Shown: positions 43,966 through 55,062, numbered from the stretch's first letter. The stretch: 64,000 nt of DNA from Cacajao melanocephalus (GCA_963573385.1 CAUYLG010033258.1:1-64000), one strand, 5' to 3'. Notes: a model not told the origin generated them from the letters alone. Translations and numbers: made by a program.

Positions 43966-44039
43966 CTGCCGCTATTAAAGGAGCACCCCCAAGAGGGTGG
44001 GGAAAGGGGGAACTCCTGGAAAGCCACCTAGTCTGCTTG

Positions 44040-44135
44040 CCCATGCCTGCAGCATGACCAGTGTTCTTACTGTAGGCAAATGGGATACTGGAAGGACAAG
44101 TGCCCCCAGTTAACAAAAAAACAGGGCGATCCTAA
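44040..44135 (+). pseudogene. ERV gag nucleocapsid zinc-knuckle remnant
   Basis: QCSYCRQMGYWKDKCPQ keeps the three cysteines of a CCHC knuckle with normal spacing, but the histidine position holds tyrosine. It follows the capsid fragment as expected. Confidence 0.8.
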
Positions 44136-44459
44136 GCACGAGCCTTCAGACGAAAGTGGAGGAGCTCTGCTCAGTCTAATGGATGAGCCACTGGACTGAA
44201 GGAGGGCCGGGCTCATATGCCCCCAAAGAGCCCATGGTCTGGATGGCAGTCCTGTAACCCCCCATCAAAGGAAACAACTAATATTGTTGGAGCTACTGGC
44301 GCATCAGAGAAAGAGTCTTTCTGTTTGCCTCCGACCTGTTCTGCAGGAGGCCATGAAGTTATACATCAGCTCTTGTACTTGCTGGACTGCCCCTACCCAC
44401 CTTGAAGAGAGACTTGTTTTGCAAACTAAAGACTACTGCTATCACTTTCTCTGATAAGT

Positions 44460-44985
44460 GGCTAAAACTGCCTCAGGCAGGGATTATCAAGGCTCTCACA
44501 GTCCCTTGGGAGGAAGGGCGGCGATTCTTCCTAACCAGGACAAAAATTAACCCTTTGCCCTAAGCCAAGCAATGGCCACAGGTCTGGGCAAAGGACAATC
44601 CACCAGGGCTGGTATTCAACCAGGCCCCTGTCCTCATTAAAAGTCAAGCCTGAGGCTCAGCAGGTTAGGCAAAAGCAATATCCAGTTCCCAGAGAGGCCC
44701 TAACAGGCATTCAGGCCTACCTAAAACGCTTAAAGGACTATGGAATTATAGTTCCTTGCCAGTCCCCATGGAACACTCCCCCACTTGCCTGTTCCTAAAC
44801 CAGGGACCAAAGACTGCAGGCCAGTGCAGGACTTGTGTTTGGTTAATCAGACTACAGTGACTTTGCACCCACTTGCACACAACTCGTGCCCGGGGTTGGG
44901 ATTGTTGCCAGTAGAGAACAGTTGGTTCACTTGATTGAACTTAAAGAATGCTTTCTTTAACATCGCACTGGCCTCAGGGGGGCCA
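44460..44985 (+). pseudogene. ERV pol fragment (protease end / reverse transcriptase N-terminus)
   Basis: [32 protein letters not shown] and VQDLCLVNQ are visible in different frames. The fragment stops before the catalytic palm and then joins env-like sequence near 45,000. Confidence 0.75.
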
Positions 44986-44999
44986 GAAACTATTTGCAT

Positions 45000-45870
45000 T
45001 TCAATGAGAAAAAGGCGAGAGTGTAATGCTAGGAATTGACGAGAAAGGGCTTGATCCTGGAGTCAGTATCCAGATTCAGGGAAAAATCCAAAAACGCTCA
45101 GCCCAGCCAGTGTACCAGCCCATCTATGATATATTAAATAGGCCAGTGCCGGAACGTCTGAAAAAGCCAAAAAACTTGTTTCTCCAACTTGCTGAAAATG
45201 TAGCTCATTCCCTTAATGTCACTTCTTGCTATGTATGTGGAGGAACTATCATGGGCAATAGGTGGCCATGGGAAGCCCGTGAGTTAATACCCTCTAACCC
45301 TGTCCCTGACCTGACCTCAGTTCAAAGATTTCAAACCAACAGTTTCTGAGTTTTAAAGGTTTCTATTATTGAACAATACTGTATGGCCAGAGAAGGAAAG
45401 GACTTCGCTATTCCAGTAGGAAAACTTAGCTGCCTAGGGCAGCAACTGTATAATGGAACAGTGGACACTGTAACCTGGTGGAGCTCAAACTATACAGAGA
45501 AAAACCCCCTCCTAAAATTTCCAAAATTACAAGATGCTTGGAATTATCCTGGGTATCAGAGAGACTGGACGGCCCCAGCTGGGTTGTACTGAATATATGG
45601 ACATAGAGCATATGTACAACTGCCTGAAAGACGGACAGGTAGCTGTGTCACAGGCATCATTAAGCCTTTTTTTTTTCCTGTTGTCTGCCAAGACAGGTGG
45701 GCTGTTAGAACATCCAGTCTACTCCACCCGGAAGAAAAGAAATCTAAAGATAGGTGAATGGGAAAATGATCAGTGGCCACTGGAAAGAATTACTGAGTAC
45801 TATGGGCTAGCCACATGGGCAGGCAGAGAATGGCTCGTGGGGACACTGGACTCCTATCTATATGCTCAAT
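45000..45870 (+). pseudogene. ERV env surface-subunit fragments
   Basis: Frames at 45,026-45,349 and 45,383-45,592 contain NVTSCYVCGG and LYNGTVDTVTWW, typical of a gammaretroviral-like envelope surface region with N-glycosylation sites. A further frame to about 45,860 has RKKRNLKIGEWEND. Stops and frameshifts separate the parts. No transmembrane subunit or fusion peptide is evident. Confidence 0.7.
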
Positions 45871-45879
45871 CCGGTCATC

Positions 45880-46330
45880 TGAAGAGGGAGACCCAGGCAT
45901 CTCAGATCAACTTCCCTTTTTTCATTCCTAAGACTGTAAACTTCCCCTTTTAATTCCTAAGACTGTAAACCAAAGCCCTTTTCATATGTAATTCCTGAGA
46001 CTGTAAACTGAGATCCTTTTCATACGTAATTCCTAAGACTGTAAACTGAAACCCTTTTCATATGTAATTCCTAAGACTGTAAACTGAAACCCTTTTCATA
46101 TGTAATTCCTGAGACTGTAAACTGAGACCCTTTTTCATATGTTAAGGTATAAACCTAAGATTCTTCCACGTGTAACATCTAAAGTATAAACCTATATAAA
46201 GACGGAACCTTCCTTTGTTAGAGGAGCTTGGCTATTAGGCAACTATGCCACCGTGCTCCTGGCTGAACAAACTCCTTCCTCCTGTATTCAGTGTCTGAGA
46301 GATCCGTTTCCCGCAGCCACTCCTGCTACA
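45880..46330 (+). repeat. ERV LTR, second copy
   Basis: Aligns with 42,580-43,029 throughout, including the 38-bp array (about 45,925-46,140) and AATAAA replaced by AACAAA (46,265). Ends cctgctaca at 46,330. Confidence 0.9.
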
Positions 46331-46924
46331 TTTTTGGTGTGTTGGCCGGGAAGCGAGTCTCGGATAGCAGACAGCGGGAAAAAGTCTCTTAGGTGGTTTG
46401 CCTAGTCCTGTGGAGCATCCCTGCAGGGGGACTCCTGCTCGCTGGGGTGACACATCCTGAGAGCACTCCCAGGCAGGGATTTGCCTGGTGGAAAAGCTTC
46501 CCCAGAGCAGAGCAGGGAGGCCCTGCAGTGCGGACCCACCCAGTGGCTGAAAACCGAGGAGGAATGAGCATTTGGGGAAGTCTGGACCACTGAATTTGGT
46601 AAGATTGAACCCTGGGAAATTAGCCCACCCCATTTTGGGTGGAAGCGTGGCCTGATCACCCACGGGTGCCAGATCGGCACTTGGGAAGGTAGCTCTCTCT
46701 GTAACTAACCTTGGAAGCTTTTGCTTATGGTTTTGAATTGGAGGAGAGCAATCGGATGTGTGTCTGTGTGTGTGGATGTGTGTCTGTGTGTGTAGATGTG
46801 TCTAGCCGGACTCAACAGTCATAAAAGGTATTGGGCCCATTAGGAAGTGTCTGGTGGAGGACACTTGGATCCCCTCTTGCTCCCACCCAGGCCCCGGCCA
46901 CATGGGAAGTATCTAGCTTCCCCA
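46331..46924 (+). other. Second ERV primer-binding site and leader, plus following sequence
   Basis: TTTTTGGTGTGTTGGCCGGG again follows the LTR, then the same leader as at 43,030 up to about 46,470. Beyond it the sequence differs from the first copy and includes a TG-rich microsatellite at 46,757-46,800. It may be leader that the first copy lost. Confidence 0.7.
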
Positions 46925-47336
46925 TGTGAAAAGCCCTTCTTCCTTTGCATGGAAAGTCCCTTATCTCACCCCACCTGGCGTCCTGGCCTCAGCACAAACA
47001 ACCCCAGCTGACTTATCTCCAGCTCCAGTTACCTTCTGCCCAGCAACCGACCTAACCAATCACCGACCGCCTCATCAGCCCTTCACTGACTTCCCGCCTG
47101 ACGATCAAACTGACCAATCGCCACCTGCCACATCAACTCTTCCACTCCCCCAGTTTCCCTTCCCCTATAAAAATCGCGGAACAAAGGAAACCGGCGCGTG
47201 ACTGCTGACTCTCCTCTTTGCTGCCTGGGTCCAGTCTGCCCGGGGATTTTCCAATAAAGCCTGAACATTCTGTCCATTTGGCTCAATTGGCTTAATTCCT
47301 GGGGTCTTAGCACCGAGGGTCCGGGCAGGTCAGACA
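46925..47336 (+). mobile_element. Probable solo ERV LTR of another family
   Basis: Starts TGTGAAAAGCCC, has cccctataaaaatcgcgg (TATA) at 47,162, ccaataaagcctgaac (AATAAA) at 47,252 and ends ...ggtcagaca. C-rich direct repeats fill the first half. It cuts the preceding ERV leader. Confidence 0.65.
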
Positions 47337-47390
47337 TGACTCACAGCTCCTACCCTTCCTACTGTTCCAGGATGTCTCTGTTGCTTTCAT

Positions 47391-47474
47391 TATTTGTTCA
47401 AGGTGAATGTAAGTGAAAACAAAACCCCTCAATATTTGTTCAAGGTGAATGTAAGTGAAAACAAAACCCCTCAA
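47391..47474 (+). repeat. 42-bp tandem duplication
   Basis: tatttgttcaaggtgaatgt...acccctcaa occurs twice in tandem (47,391-47,432 and 47,433-47,474) with no differences I can see. Confidence 0.95.
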
Positions 47475-47754
47475 CACAAACTTTATTAGCAAGACAGTAA
47501 TTTTTAGCTTTCGGAAGAAAGAGACTTTCTAGTGGGCCCTTCAGCTGCCCATTTCATTTCTCCCTTAGCCATGTTTTCCTCTTTATAGGACCTTGATATC
47601 TAAAAGCAATAGAGAATTGAACTGATGATTTGTTCATTTCTCCATTATTTTGGTTTTATTATTTCTATTATTTTGGTCTCATTATTTTGGTTTCATGTCT
47701 TTTATGGTTTTCTTTTGGTTATGATTGTGTTTAAGGAAACTGGAAGAATTTGTG

Positions 47755-48335
47755 TTAAGGACTGACTACGTTTCCCCAAAATTCATATGTTGAAGTCCTA
47801 ACCTAAATGTAATGGTATTTGAAGGTGGGGCCGTTTGGAGGTAATTAGGTTTAGAGGATGTTGTTAGGAAGGAGCCCACATGATGGAATTAGTGCCCTTA
47901 TAAGAAGAGGAAGAGACTGGAGAGCTTGTTCTCTCTCTACTGTGAGGAGACAGTAAGAAAGGATCTACGTCTCTGCACACCAGGAGAGAACACCAGAACC
48001 CAACCATCTAGGAGGAGAGAACACCAGAACCCAACCATCCAGGAGGAGAGAATGCCAGAACCCTACCATCCAGGAGGAGAGAACGCCAGAATCCTACCAT
48101 CCAGGAGGAGAGAATGCCAGAATCCTACCATCCAGGAGGAGAGAATGCCAGAACCCAACCATCCAGGAGGAGAGAATGCCAGAATCCTACCATCCAGGAG
48201 GAGAGAACACCAGAACCCAACCATGCTGGCACCTTGATTTCAGACTTCCAGCCTCCAGAACTGTAAGAATAAAATTGCTGTTGTTTAAACCACCCATTCT
48301 ATAGTATTTTGTTATGGTAGCCTGAGCTAAGAGAG
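47755..48335 (+). mobile_element. MaLR (MLT1/MST-like) LTR carrying a minisatellite
   Basis: ccccaaaattcatatgttga, ggaattagtgcccttataag and ccagcctccagaactgtaag with tattttgttatggtagcctg are MaLR LTR landmarks in order. The middle is expanded by a 31-bp tandem array. Confidence 0.9.
47980..48224 (+). repeat. 31-bp minisatellite, eight units
   Basis: One 28-bp unit (47,980-48,007) and seven 31-bp units to 48,224, core ccaggaggagagaa.gccag, with variants aacaccag / aatgccag and aacccaac / aatcctac. It lies where the LTR normally has a single caggaag...caccaga segment. Confidence 0.97.
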
Positions 48336-48940
48336 TAAGTAACATAAAACACTTCCCTAAACACCTGTATACACTTAACACAATGGCCTGTCATGTCTGT
48401 GGCATTTTGTGTATGGTTGTAGCAATGTGAAAAATGCCAAGCTTGTAAAATATGTGAAAAAGATCTGCAAAATGTTTAAGCCTCTTTAAACACTTGACTC
48501 TTAATATTTGTTTTTGATTTGTTTCTCTTTTAGCAAAAATACACAAAATTAAGTAAAATGTTAGGACTAAAAGGAACCCAATTCAGTGTGATTCTTCACC
48601 CATGCAATCTGGTTACCCTCAGAGCAGAGGCTGAGCTGACATTTGTATCTACTGACAGGACAGAATTTGTGACTTTGGGGAACATACTTGCATACTTTTG
48701 AGAATCACTTTTTTTTTTAAGGCTAAGGTAAATAGCTTACTTAAAATCTTTTTTTTTTGATGATGATTTCTTATATGTAAGCCAAGATACAGTCTGCATG
48801 GTTCTGCTGACAGTCCTCAGAAGTTGGCAATGATATCCTTCAGAGACGGTAGAATCTTCTACCTGCTTCTTTCAGAGTGTGTGGTGAGTTGCGAGAAAAT
48901 GGCAGTTTTCGACACAGTTCTGCGAACCACTTCATCATAC
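48336..48940 (+). other. Intergenic, no element recognised
   Basis: About 0.6 kb of AT-rich sequence with short T runs at 48,711 and 48,751. Confidence 0.4.
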
Positions 48941-48942
48941 TT

Positions 48943-49130
48943 TTAATGATAATAGTTACCATTTCTTTATGCACCCGGGACTGTATTGAGCACTTTGTAA
49001 GTGCTACATAATTTAATTTTCCCCTAACCATAATCTTAATGATAACAGTTAGCATTTATTTATGCACCAGAGGCTGTGTTGAGCACTTTGTAAGCGCTAC
49101 GTAATTTAATCTTCCCCTAACCCATCACTG
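48943..49130 (-). repeat. 93-bp tandem duplication of a MIR-like segment
   Basis: aatgataatagttaccattt...cccctaac (from 48,945) is repeated as aatgataacagttagcattt...cccctaac (from 49,038). Both copies hold gagcactttgtaag.gctac, like the reverse MIR 3' part. Confidence 0.85.
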
Positions 49131-49475
49131 ACTGGTCTGACCCTGCTGTGCTTTCCCTCTCTTAGGTGCTATTCTGCCTCCTCTTTGGAGGAGTCCATTG
49201 TCAGGCCTGAAGCTGGGTGTCTGACCAGGTTGTGACCTGTCCTACGTGGGAGTAGGAACTGCTCTGTACCTAGGTGTCAGCCACTGCCTCAGAAGTCCAG
49301 GTGAGTTGGACGAGGAGGAAAGACATCTGCCAAAGCAGAGAGCCTTGTGTTTGTGGGAGCTCCCTCCGACTTCCTGGTTTGGGGATCAGACTGATTGGCT
49401 TCAATTAAATGTTAAAGCTTAATTTTTAAAGCCATGCTACATTCACTACAGTGGAGACCTCTATACCACTCTGCT
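49131..49475 (+). other. Intergenic, no gene recognised
   Basis: Contains a donor-like agtccaggtgagttgg at 49,294-49,309 after open but short sequence. Not enough to call an exon. Confidence 0.3.
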
Positions 49476-49660
49476 TAGGAGTCTGATAACATGGGTTTGA
49501 AGGGCATAGGCATTTCTAGGTGTACTCACTGGACTCTAATCTGAACCCCACTTTGGCTGTTTACCTCTGGGCATTGCTTCTCTCATCTAGAAAATGAAGG
49601 TTAACAATGGTCCTGATCTTCTATAGTTGGTTGGAGGGGTAAGTAAAATCATAGATATGA
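49476..49660 (+). mobile_element. MIR SINE
   Basis: gtctgataacatgggtttga, gctgtttacctctgggcatt and tctcatctagaaaatgaagg fit MIR. Confidence 0.65.
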
Positions 49661-49814
49661 AAAGTTTAGTCTGTGCCCAGGATATTGTCATTATCAATAT
49701 ATATAACTTAATATTAATATTAGGCCCTTAATAGGTCCAATCATCATGTATTCATATTTAATGGCTTTACTTCTAGGCTCGAGCACTGTAATCAAATACT
49801 TAACCTTTTTCTCC

Positions 49815-50278
49815 CTCCGGGATAGACGTTGGATGATCCCCAGGGAGACATACCTTCAGGTATTGATGCCCTTTTGCAATCCTTTCCCAACCCATACTGA
49901 CTCTAGACTTGGCCAAGTGACGTGCTTTGGGCAATGGGACATTGGCAAGTGTGTTGCAGGCAGAGGCTTGGTAAGCCCTTGCACACTGGGGCTTGCCCTG
50001 TGGAATGCAGATGCCATGCAGGAGGAGCAGAGCAAGCCAGTCTTCTTGGAGAGAGATCCTAAGACCACATGCAGAAAGAGGCTGGTCATCCCAGCATCCC
50101 ACTGGAGCCCACCCCTGAGCCAATTTTTCAGCTGAATGCAATCACATAGGGGACTCCAGTTATGAACAGAACTGCCCAGTCAACCCACAGGATCATGACA
50201 AACGATACATTGTTGTTTTAAGCCACTGACTTTTTGGGGTGGTTTGCTGTGTAGCAACAGATGGCTGAAATACCTTTC
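49815..50278 (+). mobile_element. MLT1-like MaLR LTR
   Basis: gggcaatgggacattggcaa in the middle and ttgttgttttaagccactga with ggggtggtttgctgtgtagc at the end are MLT1 landmarks. Confidence 0.8.
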
Positions 50279-51079
50279 GTAAAATAGTGTGAGACATAAC
50301 TTTATACCAAAATAAAAAGAAAGCACGGATGCTCTCATCCCAATGGCAAATGGACAGCTGTGGGAAAACAGTAGAGCTTTCAAGGAGCTCAAAGTAGCAC
50401 ATCTGCATCAGGGGCCCATGCCTTGTTGCCAGGAAGTCCATCAGAAGAAACCCAGGGAGTTTTCAGGACTCCTGCCTGATGGGAAAACCAGCACTGTGGC
50501 TGCTGGCCTGTGGAAATGTGAAAAAAAAAAAAAAAACCCAAAAAACAAAAAAAATCCACAGGCACTCCAACTGCTTCACCACAATAATTGCAACTCATAT
50601 TTCTATTTGCCAACAAAACTAGTGTTTATAGAGAAAAACAAGACAATTTATATTTTTAGCAGTAAATGTTTTATTTGGAAAATGTCAGTGCCGGTTGCAC
50701 CCTAATGGTGTTTTTTTCCAAAACATGTGGTTAGTAAGAAGAGTGGAATAGGGATTCAGGTTATTTTAAGAGAGTGCTGAGAGCTTGACTAGACACTATT
50801 GAACTTGATTGTATTTGAAGGAACATGGGCCTGTTTGCACTGTAGCTGCTGGATGCATGTGACATGAAGCATCTTCTTGCTTTGTGGGATGGCTTTGGTA
50901 CATGCAACAACACTGCTGCATCCCATGGACTCAACTTCCACTTTCTGAATGGTTTTTTGTTCATTGCATTAGATGAAATGAATTGAGTGACGGTCTGGAC
51001 ATTGGAGAGGATTATAACTCTTCAAGGGAAAATACATTTAATACATGATTAGAGGATAGAAAAGATAAAAAATCAATTT
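50279..51079 (+). other. Intergenic, no gene recognised
   Basis: An A-run at 50,520-50,536 and otherwise nothing I can name. Confidence 0.35.
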
Positions 51080-52150
51080 GGAATGAGCAGTTTTTAAAAA
51101 ATAAACTTTACATTTTGGAGCAGTTTTCGGTTCAGAGCAAAACCAAGTGAAATGTTCAGAGATCTCCCTCATACTTCCTTCGTCCACATATGTGTAGACT
51201 CTCCTATCAAAATCCTGCACCAGAGTGGCACATTTGTGACAACTGATGTACCTACGCTGCCACACTGAAGTGCATAGTTTACATTAGGGTTCACTTTTCA
51301 TGTTCAACATTCTGCGAGTTTTGGCAAATGTATAATAACGTGTATCCACTATTATAGTATCATACAGAGTAGTGCCCCTGTCCTAAAAATCTTCTGTGCT
51401 CTGCCTCATCATCCCTCTCTCCCTCCTACCCCTGGCAACCAGTGATCCTTTTACTCTCCACAGTTTTGCCTTTTAAATAATATCATGTAGTTGGAATCAC
51501 ACAGTATGCCTGATTTACGGTTCCTCCATGTCTTTTCATGGCTTTACTGCTCATTTCTTTTTAATGCTGAAGCATATTCTATTGTCTGGATGTATCACCA
51601 TTTTATTTATTCGTTTACCCACAGTAGGACATTTTAGATACTTCCAAAATTTGTCAATTATAAATAAAACTACTTTAGACATTTTGGTGCCATTTTTTGT
51701 GTGGACATAGTTTTCAACTCATTTGGGTAAATACAGAAGCATGACTGCTGGATCGTATGGTAAGAGTATAGTTTTGTAAGAAACTGCCAAACTGTCTCCC
51801 AAAGGGACAGTCCCCCCAGCAATGAATGAGAGTTCTTATCGCTCCACATCCTTGCCAGCATTTGATGCTGCTTTGGACTTTGACCATTCTAATATGTATG
51901 TATTTATATTTCATTATTGGTTTAATTTTCAATTTCCTAATGACATGTGATGTTGAGCATCTTTCTATATGCCCAATTGCCATCTATATATCTTCTCTGG
52001 CAAAGGGTCTGTTCAGATCTTTTGCTCATTTTAAAATTACGTTGTTCATTTTCTTATTGTTGATTTTTAAAAGTTCTCTGTATATTTTGGATAATGGTAC
52101 ATTATCAGATATGTCTTCTGCAAATGTTTCTTCCCAGAACAGTTTTTTAG
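51080..52150 (-). mobile_element. Old L1 3' part (antisense)
   Basis: ggcaaccagtgatcctttta, gttggaatcacacagtatgc, cttgccagcatttgatgctg and tgtatattttggataatggt are reversed L1 (L1M-type) 3' UTR and ORF2 words. Confidence 0.85.
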
Positions 52151-52719
52151 GTAATAATATTTAACAGATTCAAATTAATCTTAGCATTGTGTAAATAAAA
52201 AATGTTTTTTAAATAATAGAAATAATTAGCTATGATGATCAAATGTTTGAGAAGGAATTATCAAATTATTGATGCTTTAACAAACCTATTTTTTTAATGT
52301 GAGGGAGAGAATATAATGAAATTTCTTTGAGTTGCAAAATTGTAGTTAGGAAAATTACCAAAGGACACATAGTCTAAATAAAGGCTGAGAAATAGGGAAG
52401 GTCTGTGGAGAAGAAGGGAACCTGTTGATGTATTTCCACTGTTGTCTTTCTGTGTTACTCTATTATGGTTATTTGTGTATCTGTTCCCTTACTAGCCTGT
52501 GAGTTCCAAAGATATCGTATCTTCCTAATATTTGAAACCTGACTGCATCTGGCATGAGACACAGCAGACCCTCAACAAATGTTTCTTGAATGAATAAATA
52601 TATGAATGGCTGCATACCAGTTTAAAAATACTGTCAAATTTCTATGAAATTGGATTTGTCAGAAACAATCTTAAGTCTTGTTAGATGACCAGCTCGTGGC
52701 CCTAACACATTTGGGGCCA
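52151..52719 (+). other. Intergenic, no element recognised
   Basis: About 0.57 kb; a part near 52,440-52,610 (ttactagcctgtgagttcca ... caaatgtttcttgaatgaat) resembles ancient MIR/L2-type sequence but is too diverged to assign. Confidence 0.35.
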
Positions 52720-52970
52720 TATTACATAGTGGTCAGTAGCTTGGGCTTTGACATCAGGGAGATTCAGCTCTACGTCCTGGTTCACCGTTGTCAAGCTGTG
52801 TGATCTTGGGCAAAACAGCTTTCTTAATCCCCTGTTTATCAGTGTAAAATGGGAGCAAAAGTAATGCCTGTCTCATGGGGTATAGCAGTTTTAAGAGTTA
52901 AAGGAGAATACAAGTGCAAACTGCTTGGCTATGGTAGGGTTCAACAAATGTTTGCCATTATTACATCAAA
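52720..52970 (+). mobile_element. MIR SINE (nearly complete)
   Basis: tagtggtcagtagcttgggc, tgtgatcttgggcaaaacag and ttcaacaaatgtttgccatt span most of the MIR consensus. Confidence 0.8.
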
Positions 52971-53444
52971 CAAATGCACAAACGATAAAGTTGTGTTTGC
53001 ATAAACCAAGGGAGGAATGCCAGTTCTCCCTGGTAGAGACAGACTAACCCTTGGAATCCAGAGGCACAACTAGAGTAAGATTATGGTGCTAAGAGGTAGG
53101 AGTGAGCTATGCCTTGGTCCAGGTGCGCTGGGCTAGTGTATCTTTCTGCTGATATTCTTTCTCTGTACTGCGGTTGGCCTTTGGCCAAGGACGTTGGCAC
53201 TTAAGGGTTCCTGGTGGGACAGACATATTTTGAACATACCCAGGGTAGGGTGGGTAAAGGATCAAGACTATGGATTGGCTTCAATCCCAGATGGCCACCT
53301 GCAGGAGTGACCACTATTCCTTATAGACCCCACACCAGGCTTCAGTGGAACCTGAATCACCAACTCCTGGGATTTGAATTGATTCATACCAGTGATCCGT
53401 CTCTTAGTTTGCTAGCTACAGCCATAAAACCCACACACTAAGAA
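52971..53444 (+). other. Intergenic, no element recognised
   Basis: Nothing named. It leads into the left arm of the inverted-repeat pair. Confidence 0.35.
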
Positions 53445-53449
53445 AACAT

Positions 53450-53545
53450 GTTGCTTCCATGATTCAATCCTGCTTCAAATTTGCTCTATTGTCTAATACG
53501 AAAGAGAGTGCTAAGGGTGAAAAGATGTTAACGATGAGTTATTAA
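53450..53545 (+). repeat. Left arm of a diverged inverted repeat
   Basis: gggtgaaaagatgttaacga to gagttattaatga and flanking bases pair with the reverse complement of 54,968-55,062. I count about eight differences in some 92 aligned bases. Confidence 0.85.
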
Positions 53546-53997
53546 TGATTTTCAGGGGAAGTCAAAACATGGACTCCTGCTTCCATTAGGAATTGATGTG
53601 CACCTCATAGTACCAAAAGCCTTCACTAAAGAGATACCAGGAGCAAATGGATCGTGAGGGCAGATAAATGAACTGTCTCATCTTCAGTAAATGCATCCCA
53701 TGAAGGTGAGGCTGCTTACTAGAAAAGAATTGTCATATGGCCTGGATGAGGTTTTATTCTAAGCATGGTCTTCTGAGAAGGTTTTATCTAATTATGAGTC
53801 TCAAGGACAGAGACATCTACCATATCAAAGAATGACAGCTCGGTTCTCAGAACTCCTCATGACCTGTTAGTTCCTTTTGTAAGACTTGTTTTGAAAACAC
53901 AGCAAGTTCTAGCTGATGCTTAGTCTGGATGACACTGACAGCAAATTAGAAACCATAGTGTGATGTGTACTTTGATACTATATTTGGGTTTCTTCTT

Positions 53998-54075
53998 GTC
54001 TGTCTGTCTATCTATCTATCTATCTATCTATCATCTATCTATCTATCATCTATCTATCTATCCATCCATCCATCC
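53998..54075. repeat. (TCTA)n/(TCCA)n microsatellite
   Basis: Tetranucleotide tract with two tcatc interruptions, ending in four TCCA-type units. Confidence 0.97.
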
Positions 54076-54130
54076 TCACGGAGCCCTCTCTTATTATTGA
54101 AAGTTTATTGGAAGTAGTTGTTCTGTGTAT

Positions 54131-54406
54131 TCTTTTTTTTAAAAAAATTTTTTTTGAGATGGAGTTTCACTCTGTTGCCCAGGCTGGAGTGCAATGGTGT
54201 GATCCCGGCTCACTGAAACTGCACTTCCTGGGTTGAAGCAATTCCCCTGCCTCAGTCTCCTGAGTAGGTGGGATGACAGGTGCCCGCCACCATGCCCAGC
54301 TAGTTTTTGTATTTTTAGTAGAGACGAGGTTTCACCATCTTGGCCAGGCTGGTCTCGAACTCCTGATGTCAGATGATCCACAGGCGTGAGCCACTGCGCC
54401 TGGCCT
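54131..54406 (-). mobile_element. Alu (antisense)
   Basis: tttttttgagatggagtttc to gagccactgcgcctggcc, with a short deletion in the cctcagcctcccaaag part. Confidence 0.95.
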
Positions 54407-54967
54407 ATGTATTCTTTTCTGATAATTGAGCAGTTCTCTTCTGTTAAATTAGTGGAACAAGAACCTCCAGATAATGCAATTTCTTTGCAATCTTCATCTT
54501 TGAAGGAGTTTATAGATTGTGCCTACATAAGATGTGTACTATTTGTGAAGCCTCAAATATTTACTACCCAATAGACCATAGGGAGAAGTGAGAGAATTGT
54601 TACCACTTCAGTTTAAAACACCACACATGCATACACGCATGCACACACACACTTCATGAAAATAATATATAAATAGGTTCTTCTTGTGAATATTAACAAA
54701 AAATCAGGTAAAGTTAAATCATTAGCCCTATTCAATTTCCCATCCATGTGAGACAATCAGTTTCTCTACTAACAATTGATATCAGACATCAACAGTTAAA
54801 TGTTTCACCCAGGCCGCTGTAGAGCCCTGGAGCCAAAGTTTCCGGTCAGAGGAGTCTTGCAGGAATGGATCCATATAAATAGCCTGCTATGTTTAGTCAC
54901 TGGCTTGAAGCAGCCCCTGGCCGGCATGGCCTTGGAGTGAACGCAGCAGTTCACCCCGATATTAATA

Positions 54968-55062
54968 AACTATTAATAACTCATCGTTAACATCTTTTCA
55001 CCCTTAGCGCTCTCTTCCATATTAGACCATAGAGCAAACTTAGAGCAGGATTGAGTCATGTT
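54968..55062 (-). repeat. Right arm of a diverged inverted repeat
   Basis: attaataactcatcgttaac and catcttttcacccttagcgc pair with the left arm at 53,450-53,545. The sequence just upstream (cttgaagcagcccctggccg) does not continue the pairing. Confidence 0.85.

Larger units (their letters stand above)
42580..46500 (+). mobile_element. Rearranged class I (gammaretrovirus-like) provirus
   Basis: Two near-identical LTRs (42,580-43,029 and 45,880-46,330) flank about 2.85 kb. The interior has fragments of pol, gag, pol and env in that order, all interrupted by stops and deletions. The expected order is gag-pol-env. The second LTR is followed by a second copy of the leader. The element cannot encode any complete retroviral protein. 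Confidence 0.85.

Noticed and set aside
45026..45592. A preserved functional retroviral envelope gene
   Set aside because: The frames are short, interrupted by stops, and the transmembrane part is missing; only fragments remain.
47980..48224. CRISPR-like array of regular repeats
   Set aside because: Units are directly tandem without unique spacers and sit in a MaLR LTR of a primate genome.
47926..48237. Repetitive 103-codon frame with NPTIQEERMPEP-like units
   Set aside because: It is translation of the 31-bp minisatellite in rotating frames, not a repeat protein.
49131..49320. Possible first exon of a downstream gene (donor-like aggtgagttgg at 49,301)
   Set aside because: No promoter feature, CpG enrichment or coding content supports it; a lone donor-like site is common by chance.
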